9,427 nt of DNA, taken from assembly GCA_900550315.1 (NCBI GenBank), contig URRK01000060.1, positions 1-9,427 on the forward strand, read 5' to 3'. The notes under the pieces are model-generated. The model did not search any database, was not told the DNA's origin, and saw only the letters and a program-made list of their open reading frames with translations. The stretch comes from an uncultured Oscillospiraceae bacterium (GTDB taxonomy: Bacteria; Bacillota; Clostridia; Oscillospirales; Acutalibacteraceae). This document shows, in pieces, positions 1 to 5,528 of this stretch; the first letter of the stretch is position 1; the number at the start of each line of letters is the position of its first letter. A program made the position numbers and the translations under genes.

Positions 1-271
1 CGCTACCCCTAATGGGGTTGTGCAGCACTAAGCCGGGAAAGTAGTAAATAATCAGCAGCTGAATCATAAGCGGTGAGCCCCGCACGATCCAAACAATAAC
101 CTTAACCAGCCCGCTGATTGGTTTAAAATTAGACATAGAGCCAAACGAGATGATAAGCCCCAGCGGCAGCGCGCCAATTAGGGTTATTGCAAAAAGCTTT
201 AGCGTTTGCAAAAAGCCCACATTCAGGGCCGAAAAAACGGTAGGGAACTGTTGGATGATTTGTTGTAGCAT
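1..271 (-). CDS. Amino acid ABC transporter permease, N-terminal part (cut by window edge)
   Basis: The 90 visible residues begin MLQQIIQQF and continue with a hydrophobic segment, FLQTLKLFAITLIGALPLGLI, then VKVIVWIVRGSPLMIQLLIIYYF. The pattern RGSPLMIQL is typical of the His/Glu/Arg/opine family of polar amino acid permeases (BPD_transp_1 fold), where it starts the conserved core of the channel subunit. The protein would sit in the cytoplasmic membrane and pass substrate delivered by the binding protein encoded just upstream. The start ATG at 269-271 is preceded by AAAGGAAAG at a suitable distance. The C-terminal half, including the EAA loop that contacts the ATPase, lies outside the window, as presumably does the ATPase gene. 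The gene follows the substrate-binding protein gene by about 140 bp that hold a hairpin. The family is clear; the transported amino acid cannot be told. Confidence 0.88.
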   Translation of the reverse strand, partial: MLQQIIQQFPTVFSALNVGFLQTLKLFAITLIGALPLGLIISFGSMSNFKPISGLVKVIVWIVRGSPLMIQLLIIYYFPGLVLHNPIRGS

Positions 272-352
272 GAAATTCTTTCCTTTAACATAGTTTAAAA
301 CAGGGTAGGGGAAACAAGCGGTTTGCAGGCGTGCCGAATGGTTATAACGCCC

Positions 353-386
353 GAAAACAGAGCGTGCCTCAGCACCCTCTGTTTTC
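353..386 (-). promoter_or_regulatory. Intercistronic hairpin between binding protein and permease genes
   Basis: GAAAACAGAG at 353-362 pairs exactly with CTCTGTTTTC at 377-386. Inside, GTGC (364-367) pairs with GCAC (372-375) around a 4-nt loop, with one C/C mismatch between the two stems. This gives about 14 pairs. No U-run follows on the minus strand, so it is not a classic terminator. Its place, about 28 bp after the binding protein stop codon and before the permease, fits an mRNA 3' end stabiliser or partial attenuator that lets the binding protein be made in excess over the permease, as known for the malE-malF type of arrangement. The structure is seen; the role is inferred. Confidence 0.65.
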
Positions 387-413
387 AGGTAAAGCTTACT
401 TAGTTATTAGCAG

Positions 414-1190
414 TTATTTAATTAAAGCGGCCTGAACCTTGTATTTTTCGGCGGTTTTTTGCAGGGTGCCGTCGGCTTTGCTGTCTTCAAAAAACTTGTT
501 CAGCTTTTCGGTAAGGTCTGAGCCTTTTCTAAACCCAACGCCGTATTCTTCGCTGTTTAGCTTGGCAGTGTAGGTTAGATTGGCGTAGCCGGTGCCTTCA
601 CCGATCATAGCGGCCGCCATTAAGGAGTCAATAATTGCTGCGTCGGCAGTGCCGCCGGCAACCTCCATTAAAGCGGTGGCTTGGTCTTTTACCTCGGTAA
701 ACTGGTAGCCGTTGGCTTCGGCCTGCTTTTTACCGGCAGAGCCATTTTCTACCGCAAACTTTAGGCTCTTGCAGCTTTCAGCGGTTTGGTAGTTTTGAGC
801 TTTATCTTTCGGTACTACAACTACCTGTGCGTTGTTGCAGTAGGCCTTCGAGCAGGACATGGCCGAAAGTACATCCTCAGTCAGGGTCATGCCGTTCCAA
901 ACGCAGTCAATTGTTTTGCCGTCCAGCTCCATGGTTTTGTTATCCCAGTCAATTTCAACAAATTCGGCCTTAACGCCAAGGCTTTCGGCAAACGCGGTTG
1001 CCATATCGGCATCAAAACCAACCCACTTGCCGTCCTGCTGGTAATCCATTGGCTCAAACTCGGTAATGCCAACAATCAGCTTACCGTTGTTTTTTACATA
1101 GGCACTGTCGCTTTCCTGAGTTTTGCCGCAGCCTGCAAAGCACATGGCGGCGGTAAGTACGGCTAAACACAAACTAATTACTTTTTTCAT
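414..1190 (-). CDS. Amino acid ABC transporter substrate-binding lipoprotein (family 3)
   Basis: 258 residues, usual length. A signal peptide with KK then a hydrophobic core ends in the lipobox FAGC, giving a lipidated Cys21, so the protein is tethered outside the membrane. The mature part follows the SBP_bac_3 pattern: KLIVGITEFEPMDY (about 37-50), WVGFDADMATAFA (57-68), DCVWNGMTLT (95-104), AYCNNAQVVVVP (116-127), a hinge region near SLKFAVENGSAGKK, and AAIIDSLMAAAMI (184-196) with Asp188 in the usual place of the amino-group ligand. The Arg that grips the substrate carboxylate in HisJ-like proteins (TEKR) is replaced by Val107 (TEDV). The start has AGGAGG at 1199-1204. It is the first gene of the ABC operon, with its own promoter and leader, and the permease follows. 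Family is certain; the ligand is not. Confidence 0.95.
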   Translation of the reverse strand: MKKVISLCLAVLTAAMCFAGCGKTQESDSAYVKNNGKLIVGITEFEPMDYQQDGKWVGFDADMATAFAESLGVKAEFVEIDWDNKTMELDGKTIDCVWNGMTLTEDVLSAMSCSKAYCNNAQVVVVPKDKAQNYQTAESCKSLKFAVENGSAGKKQAEANGYQFTEVKDQATALMEVAGGTADAAIIDSLMAAAMIGEGTGYANLTYTAKLNSEEYGVGFRKGSDLTEKLNKFFEDSKADGTLQKTAEKYKVQAALIK

Positions 1191-1231
1191 TTTTTGTTCC
1201 TCCTGGGTTTTACCCTGTTCAATTTAATTTA

Positions 1232-1264
1232 CGAAAGTGCTTTAGTGCTCTTTCGCTTTAGCAC
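1232..1264 (-). promoter_or_regulatory. Structured 5' leader of the ABC transporter operon
   Basis: The leader between the predicted start point (about 1264) and the ribosome binding site holds CGAAAG (1232-1237) pairing with CTTTCG (1250-1255), and GTGC at 1237-1240 or 1245-1248 that could pair instead with GCAC at 1261-1264. Two direct copies of GCTTTAG lie 16 bp apart (1239-1245 and 1255-1261). These could be alternative RNA folds or a repressor site just downstream of the promoter. No known riboswitch or T-box motif was recognised. Confidence 0.35.
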
Positions 1265-1270
1265 GCTAAT

Positions 1271-1299
1271 ATATTAACACACTATTATAGTTTTGTCAA
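1271..1299 (-). promoter_or_regulatory. Sigma-A type promoter of the ABC transporter operon
   Basis: On the minus strand the -35 box TTGACA (1294-1299) is exact and is followed after 17 bp by TAATAT (1271-1276), a 4 of 6 match to the -10 consensus. The stretch directly upstream of the -35 box, about 1304-1334, is almost pure A and T and could act as an UP element. The predicted start point is near 1264, giving a leader of about 70 nt. Confidence 0.75.
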
Positions 1300-1370
1300 C
1301 CCCTTTTTTAAAAAAAATTAAAAAAATTTTAAAAGGGTGTATTTAGCGGCAAAATGCGCGGGCAAAGGGC

Positions 1371-1400
1371 AAAAAAAATAAACGCCGAATTTCGGCGTTT
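1371..1400 (-). terminator. Intrinsic terminator after the HPr-like gene
   Basis: AAACGCCG/CGGCGTTT form a GC-centred stem (1380-1400) with a short AATTT loop, followed on the minus strand by T's at 1371-1378 after one A at 1379. No T-run lies on the plus-strand side, so it works leftwards. It separates the HPr-like gene from the ABC operon promoter. Confidence 0.85.
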
Positions 1401-1410
1401 AAACAAAAAT

Positions 1411-1490
1411 GGGTTTAGGAATTTTTAAAATGAATTTAGAATTTTTAAAATAGGTTTAGAGCTTTTAAAACAGGCTTAAAATTTTTAAAA
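1411..1490. repeat. Four tandem 20-bp repeats, diverged
   Basis: Four head-to-tail units of exactly 20 bp start at 1411, 1431, 1451 and 1471. The second half of each, ATTTTTAAAA or a one- or two-base variant (GCTTTTAAAA), is nearly invariant, and the first half varies around TAGGTTTAGA. The block sits between the stop codon of the HPr-like gene and its terminator, so it is transcribed as 3' untranslated RNA. No spacer structure, so it is not a CRISPR array. Its role is unknown. Confidence 0.85.
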
Positions 1491-1501
1491 GCACGGGCGG
1501 T

Positions 1502-1744
1502 TTATTTTTGCGGCTCTACATAAAGGTAGGGCTGCAGTTCGCTGGGTAAGGCTTCGTCAGCAGCGGTGTTGCAAACCAGGGTAAGCGGGGCGGTAAGATC
1601 CAAACTAAAAATGCCCATAATAGATTTGGCGTTTACAACATATTTGCCGGATTTAAGCTCCATACTGTATTCTTTATTCATGGCAAGCTTTACAAAGCTT
1701 TTAACATCTTCCAGCGTTTTTAAAAAAATTTTATTTTCAATCAT
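1502..1744 (-). CDS. HPr-like protein lacking the active-site histidine
   Basis: 80 residues. The centre reads SGKYVVNAKSIMGIFSLDL (32-50), matching the KSIMGxxSLG signature around regulatory Ser46 of HPr; here the serine is Ser41. The segment that in HPr carries GIHARP with phospho-His15 is replaced by TLEDVKSF, so the protein cannot accept phosphate from PEP and enzyme I in the normal way. Such histidine-less HPr-family proteins of about 80 residues are common in Clostridia. It may resemble Crh, which has no His15 and acts through Ser46; whether HPr kinase uses it is inference. I choose the ATG at 1742-1744, preceded by GTGGAG, instead of an upstream ATG at 1834, because the stretch between them holds a promoter and would add an unrelated hydrophobic N-terminus. 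It lies downstream of pyruvate kinase in the same direction. Confidence 0.78.
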   Translation of the reverse strand: MIENKIFLKTLEDVKSFVKLAMNKEYSMELKSGKYVVNAKSIMGIFSLDLTAPLTLVCNTAADEALPSELQPYLYVEPQK

Positions 1745-1796
1745 CTTTTTTAGCTCCACTATATAAATAATAAAGGCGATAAAGGTAGATAATGAA

Positions 1797-1825
1797 ATGA
1801 TACAACTTTTTAAGGAATTTGTCAA
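1797..1825 (-). promoter_or_regulatory. Promoter of the HPr-like gene
   Basis: Exact TTGACA at 1820-1825 on the minus strand, a 17-bp spacer and TATCAT at 1797-1802 (5 of 6). The predicted start point is near 1790, giving a leader of about 45 nt to the ATG at 1744. The promoter lies inside the longer open frame that begins at 1834, which argues that the first 30 codons of that frame are not translated from this transcript. Confidence 0.75.
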
Positions 1826-1866
1826 GTTTTTCATAAAGCTGTCGAACCACGGCGCGGGCAGCGCTG

Positions 1867-3288
1867 TTATTTTACCACTTCAACCTTTAATAAATTGGTG
1901 GTGCCGGCAATATTCAGCGGTACGCCGGCGGTAATTACAACGGTGTCGCCCGGGGCTACAAGGTCGTACTGCTTGGCGCAGTCAATGGCGTGCTGCATTA
2001 GCCGGTCGGAGTTGCTTTGGTTTAGCGCCAGCACGGGGTACACCCCCCAGGAAAGCGCCAGCTGGTAGTAGGTTTTGCGCTCGGGCGTGGCGGCAATAAT
2101 AAGCTGGCTGGGCCGGAATTTAGAAACCCGGCGTGCCGTGCGGCCCGATTTGGTAACGGCAATTACCGCCCCGGCGCTTACATCGCGCGCGGTGGTGCAG
2201 GCGGCATCGCAAATGGCGTTGGTAATGTCGTTTTCGTCCATGTAATACATGGCGCCGCCGTAAATGTTCATGTCAAACGCGTCGGCCTCGGCCTGGCGCG
2301 CAATTTTTGCCATAACCCTTACCACATGGGCCGGGTTTACGCCCATGGCCGTTTCGCCCGAAAGCATAATAGCCGAAGTGCCGTCGAACACCGCGTTGGC
2401 AACATCGGTAATTTCGGCGCGGGTGGGGGTAGAGTTTTGAATCATAGATTCCAGCATTTGGGTGGCGGTAATTACCATTTTGCCGGATTGGTAGCAGCTT
2501 TTAATAAACTTTTTTTGAATTCCCGGCAGGCGCTCGTACTCAATTTCAACCCCCATATCGCCGCGGGCAACCATAATACCGTCGGCGTGCTTTAAAATCT
2601 CTTCAAAATTCTGCACGCCCTCGTTATTTTCTATTTTAGCAATAATGCGAATGTGGTGGCCGCCGTGGTAATCTAAAAACTTGCGCAGGTCAATCAGGTC
2701 CTCTTTGCACCGCACAAAAGACGCGGCTACAAAATCTACATCATTTTCAATGCCAAAAATCAGGTCTTTGGCATCGGCCTCGCTAATATATTTTAAATCT
2801 AAGTGAATATTGGGAATGTTTACGCCCTTGTGATTGCTGATCTCCCCGCCAACCAGAACCTTGCAGGTAATTTCCTTGCCCTGCACGGCGGTAACCTCTA
2901 AGCGCAGGCGGCCGTCATCTAACAAAACGCGGTTGCCCGGCTTTAGCTGCATGGGCAGATCCTCGTAGGTTACGCTGCAGCGGGTTTCGTCTCCCTCAAT
3001 TTTTTCGGCCGTTAGGGTAAAAACGGCCCCTTTTTTAAGCTTTACGGCGCCGTTTTTAAAGTTGCCTAAGCGAATTTCGGGGCCTTTGGTGTCTAACAAA
3101 ATAGCCACCGGCGCGTTTAGCTCCTCCCGCGCCTGCTTAATCAGGTCAATGCTGTTTTGGTGGTAAGCGTGGTCCCCGTGGGAAAAGTTTAGCCGGGCAA
3201 CATTCATTCCGCTGCGAATAAGCTCCCGCACGGTTTCTGGGTTGTTGCTGGCGGGGCCAATGGTACAAATAATTTTAGTCTTTCTCAT
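1867..3288 (-). CDS. pyk: Pyruvate kinase
   Basis: 473 residues; converts PEP and ADP to pyruvate and ATP in the last step of glycolysis. The sequence opens MRKTKIICTIGPAS and shows the active-site set: RLNFSHG (Arg32, Asn34, Ser36), LLDTKGPEIR (65-73), KIENNEG with Lys218 and Glu220, ARGDMGVEI with Asp244, TATQMLESM (274-282) and VANAVFDGTSAIMLSGETA. The Glu after KGP (Glu71) marks the potassium-dependent type. The B domain is about 72-168. The C-terminal effector domain has TKSGRTARRVSKFRP (379-393) and ends near GVPLNIAGTTNLLKV; the extra PEP-utiliser-like domain of Bacillus enzymes is absent. I take the ATG at 3286-3288, 21 nt inside the longest frame, because GGAG precedes it and family members start MRKTK. 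It overlaps the end of the upstream hydrolase by 14 nt, so translation is probably coupled. Confidence 0.97.
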   Translation of the reverse strand: MRKTKIICTIGPASNNPETVRELIRSGMNVARLNFSHGDHAYHQNSIDLIKQAREELNAPVAILLDTKGPEIRLGNFKNGAVKLKKGAVFTLTAEKIEGDETRCSVTYEDLPMQLKPGNRVLLDDGRLRLEVTAVQGKEITCKVLVGGEISNHKGVNIPNIHLDLKYISEADAKDLIFGIENDVDFVAASFVRCKEDLIDLRKFLDYHGGHHIRIIAKIENNEGVQNFEEILKHADGIMVARGDMGVEIEYERLPGIQKKFIKSCYQSGKMVITATQMLESMIQNSTPTRAEITDVANAVFDGTSAIMLSGETAMGVNPAHVVRVMAKIARQAEADAFDMNIYGGAMYYMDENDITNAICDAACTTARDVSAGAVIAVTKSGRTARRVSKFRPSQLIIAATPERKTYYQLALSWGVYPVLALNQSNSDRLMQHAIDCAKQYDLVAPGDTVVITAGVPLNIAGTTNLLKVEVVK

Positions 3289-4429
3289 AATGCTCCTGCT
3301 CCTTTCCAAGGGCTTTGTAGGTTAAATCGCGCAGCATGGGGTGCACGGTATCGTAAATTTCGGGGTTATTGCGCACATGCTGCACATAAAAAATTGAAAG
3401 GGCGTTTTCGGGGTCTATCATAATGTAAGCGCCGGCGGCGCCGTCCCAGCCAAATTCGCCCAGCGGGCTATAACAGTTGTTGCTTTGCTGTTTTATTTTG
3501 GTGCGTACCCCAAGGCCGTAGCTGTAGCCCGTATTGGGCTTGCAAAAGGTTTTAAACTGGGCCGGGGTTAGGTGGTTTTGGCGTAAAAGGTTAACGGTTT
3601 GCGGGTTTAAAATACGGTTGCCGGTTTTGCCAACGCCGCCGCAGGCTAAAGCGTCGGCCAGCAAAATGTAGTCTCGCGCGCCGCCAATAAGCCCGGCGCC
3701 GCCGCTTTCGTAATTGTTTGAAAGCGCAAAGGGGTTGGTAAGGGTGGTGGGCTCGGCCTTTTTTAAATTAAAATTATAAAGGTATTGCGCGCTCATGCGG
3801 CTTAAAACCTCCGGCGTGGGCCGAAAGCCCATTTCGGTAATGCCAAGCGGCGCAAAAATGTTTTGTTTTAAATATTCGCCAAAGGTAAGCCCGCTAATTA
3901 CCTCAATAATTCCGGCTAAAATGTCGTGGCACAGGCTGTAACGGAATGCGGCGCCCGGGTCAAAAACCAGCGGTATTTTGGCAATGGCCCCCAGCATTTG
4001 CCGGGTGGTTGCCCGGTTGTTTGTTTGCTTTTGCAGGGCAACAATGTGCTCGTTGCCAAGGTCGTAGGTGTAACCGCCGCACATGGTAAATAAATGCCGC
4101 ACCGTTAAAACGGTTTGGGCCGGGCGAAGCGTGTCGCCGTTATTTACATATAATTCCCCAAATTCGGGCAGATATTTTTGAACGGGATCCTCTAACCTTA
4201 GCAGCCCGCGCTCTAACAGCTGCGCGCCGGCGGTGCAGGTGAAAATTTTGGTGGCCGAATATAAAAAGTACAAATTGTTTTCGCTTACCGGCTTTTGGCG
4301 GTTAAAATCGGCAAAGCCGTGCGTGTAATGAAACAGGCGTTGGTGGTTTTGCGCTACAATAATCTCGCAGCCGGGAACAATATCCGGGTTTAACGCGTCA
4401 ATATATTCTTTTAATTCTTGAAATTGCAT
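3275..4429 (-). CDS. Serine hydrolase, class C beta-lactamase fold (PF00144 type)
   Basis: 384 residues, no signal peptide or membrane segment, so cytoplasmic. The nucleophile motif S-x-x-K is seen as SATK (Ser58, Lys61) in NNLYFLYSATKIFTCTA. The second motif is Tyr164 in FRYSLCHDILAGIIE, with YSL in place of YxN, as in family VIII esterases and D-amino-peptidase-like members. GGAGLIGGARDY (243-254) and FGWDGAAGAYIMIDP (326-340), the W-x-G equivalent of KTG, complete the fold. The substrate is unknown: esterase, amidase and peptidase activities all occur in this family, and true beta-lactamase activity is unlikely for a protein that stays inside the cell. The ATG at 4429 has AGGAGG at 4437-4442. 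It leads the operon that continues into pyruvate kinase, an unusual pairing. Confidence 0.88.
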   Translation of the reverse strand: MQFQELKEYIDALNPDIVPGCEIIVAQNHQRLFHYTHGFADFNRQKPVSENNLYFLYSATKIFTCTAGAQLLERGLLRLEDPVQKYLPEFGELYVNNGDTLRPAQTVLTVRHLFTMCGGYTYDLGNEHIVALQKQTNNRATTRQMLGAIAKIPLVFDPGAAFRYSLCHDILAGIIEVISGLTFGEYLKQNIFAPLGITEMGFRPTPEVLSRMSAQYLYNFNLKKAEPTTLTNPFALSNNYESGGAGLIGGARDYILLADALACGGVGKTGNRILNPQTVNLLRQNHLTPAQFKTFCKPNTGYSYGLGVRTKIKQQSNNCYSPLGEFGWDGAAGAYIMIDPENALSIFYVQHVRNNPEIYDTVHPMLRDLTYKALGKEQEHYEKD

Positions 4430-4478
4430 TTTACAGCCTCCTGCGCTGTTATAAAATTCAAAAATAACCTCATTTTAC

Positions 4479-4506
4479 ATTATAACATTTTTAAAAGCAA
4501 AATCAA
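4479..4506 (-). promoter_or_regulatory. Promoter of the hydrolase-pyk operon
   Basis: On the minus strand TATAAT at 4479-4484 is exact and is preceded by TG plus one base (extended -10). TTGATT at 4501-4506 is a 4 of 6 match to the -35 box at 16-bp spacing. The leader to the hydrolase ATG is about 45 nt. It lies just after the terminator of the upstream operon. Confidence 0.72.
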
Positions 4507-4528
4507 GCGGTTTTTAAAAACGGCTATT

Positions 4529-4595
4529 AAAAAAGCGCCCAGCCAAATAAAAGGTTGAGTGCTTGAGGGAGCGGCACAGGCAATTGGCTCGGCGC
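4529..4595 (-). terminator. Large intrinsic terminator of the two-component/peptidase operon
   Basis: On the minus strand GCGCCGAGCCAA (complement of 4584-4595) pairs with TTGGCTGGGCGC (complement of 4535-4546) in 11 of 12 positions, one C/C or G/G type mismatch, around a loop of 37 nt, and six T's follow at once (4529-4534). The loop is longer than usual. It closes transcription from the peptidase gene and insulates the hydrolase-pyk promoter that begins 23 bp further on. Confidence 0.68.
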
Positions 4596-4722
4596 AAAGG
4601 CTGTTTTTTTGGCATTTGGGACTTTTTGCATTTGGGGCTTTCGGCGTTTGGGGAATTTTGGCGCTTTTGGGCTTCTTTTGGGCTTTTTGTTTTGGTAAGG
4701 CAACGGGCCTTTTTAACTGCTG
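4596..4722. other. G/T-rich low-complexity spacer downstream of the peptidase gene
   Basis: Between the terminator and the peptidase stop codon the plus strand is dominated by G and T, with runs of TTTT and GGG or GGGG starting at 4618, 4634 and 4650 (16 bp apart) and then closer. My count over 4561-4720 is 53 G, 27 C, 60 T and 20 A. A plus-strand frame of 69 codons from a GTG at 4559 reads through it but has only a weak ribosome binding site, a composition set by the G/T bias, and runs into the peptidase gene. I see no supported gene. Confidence 0.55.
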
Positions 4723-5454
4723 TTATTGCGCAGCCCTAGTTTTGGTAATTAACACCGCCTGGCTGTAAAGCTCGGCAAAGCGCTGCTCGCACAGGGCTTT
4801 TTCGTACGCCTCGGTTTGGCCGGTTTGCGGGTCGTTCAGCAGGTAATGCGTTGCGGTTTGCCCTACCAGAACCAGGCAATGCTCGCACGAGCGCCAGGTA
4901 AAGCTTTGCCCGTTAGGCAGGCGCCAGGTTTTGCCCGTGGCCGAGGGCCGCATTTGCATGGTGGCCCAAATTAAAAGCGGGTAGCCGTTTTGGGTGTAAA
5001 GCGCACTAAGCTGCTTTAGGGTTTGGCCGTAAAGCACCTGCGCTTTGCAGGCGGTGCTGTTAAGGTTAATAGCCTTGGCAATTACCGGGGCGTAGCAGCC
5101 GTAGGCCGCTTTGTTAAAGGGGTTGCCGCAAAAAAACTCGTTGGGGTTTGGCCCGTAAAGCGTGCCGCCCTTTTGGTAAAATTTTGTGCTTTGCGGCAGC
5201 CAGTGCGCGGCAAATTCGGCGGGGGAGAGCGTTACCCCGTAATAGTTTAAAACCATGGTGGCGGCCGTGGCCTCGCAGCCGGTTGGCAGCGCCGGGTACT
5301 GCGAAAGCGGTTTTACCGCAATGCAAACGCTGCCGGCTGGGGTTTTTGGGGCGGCGCTCTCGGCGGGCGTTACCCCTGGTGGGTCAAAAAACAGCAAAGC
5401 CGTTAGCAGGGCGGCAACCGAAAAGGCTGCGGCTGTAATAAAACGTTGGCGCAT
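4723..5454 (-). CDS. Secreted C39-like (papain-fold) cysteine peptidase
   Basis: 243 residues. An N-terminal RQR followed by a hydrophobic stretch (about 6-23) is a signal peptide or anchor, so the enzyme acts outside the membrane. The catalytic set of the Peptidase_C39_2 type is visible: LPTGCEATAATMVLNYYG with Cys60, CEHCLVLVG with His192, and LLNDP with Asp208; Gln52 upstream of the Cys fits the oxyanion position. C39-like domains of this kind are widespread in Gram-positive secreted proteins; few have known substrates. No ABC transporter or bacteriocin gene is nearby, so a leader-peptide processing role is not supported. Several extra cysteines (44, 109, 120, 136, 190, 193) could form disulphides. 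It is the last gene of the two-component operon, 74 bp after its neighbour, with its ribosome binding site inside a hairpin. Confidence 0.85.
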   Translation of the reverse strand: MRQRFITAAAFSVAALLTALLFFDPPGVTPAESAAPKTPAGSVCIAVKPLSQYPALPTGCEATAATMVLNYYGVTLSPAEFAAHWLPQSTKFYQKGGTLYGPNPNEFFCGNPFNKAAYGCYAPVIAKAINLNSTACKAQVLYGQTLKQLSALYTQNGYPLLIWATMQMRPSATGKTWRLPNGQSFTWRSCEHCLVLVGQTATHYLLNDPQTGQTEAYEKALCEQRFAELYSQAVLITKTRAAQ

Positions 5455-5457
5455 AAA

Positions 5458-5500
5458 AATTCCCCTTTACTATTCCTAAAGGGAATAGTAAAGGGGAATT
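5458..5500 (-). promoter_or_regulatory. Perfect 19-bp inverted repeat covering the peptidase ribosome binding site
   Basis: Positions 5458-5476 and 5482-5500 are perfect reverse complements with a 5-nt loop. On the minus-strand RNA the 3' arm contains AAAGGGGAA, the only candidate Shine-Dalgarno sequence for the ATG at 5454, so the folded hairpin would hide it. Five T's follow the stem, so it could also terminate or attenuate transcription arriving from the upstream three genes. Either way, output of the peptidase should be lower than, or separately controlled from, the rest of the operon. Confidence 0.8.
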
Positions 5501-5528
5501 GTAAAGCTTTTGCCCCAAAGGCTGTATG

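Noticed and set aside
1411..1490. CRISPR array
   Set aside because: Units are directly adjacent without spacers, only 20 bp, and A/T-rich; no cas gene is near.
1838..1866. Terminator after pyruvate kinase
   Set aside because: Only short GCGC pairings and no T-run, so read-through into the HPr-like gene is possible.
4618..4682. G-quadruplex
   Set aside because: G runs are separated by mostly 7 to 13 bases or more, beyond the usual loop limit of 7.
4559..4768. Plus-strand 69-codon hydrophobic frame from a GTG
   Set aside because: Weak ribosome binding site, composition explained by the G/T bias, lies over a terminator arm and runs into the peptidase gene on the other strand.
4723..5454. Bacteriocin-processing C39 peptidase
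   Set aside because: No ABC transporter domains and no double-glycine leader peptide gene nearby; the protein is a stand-alone secreted domain.
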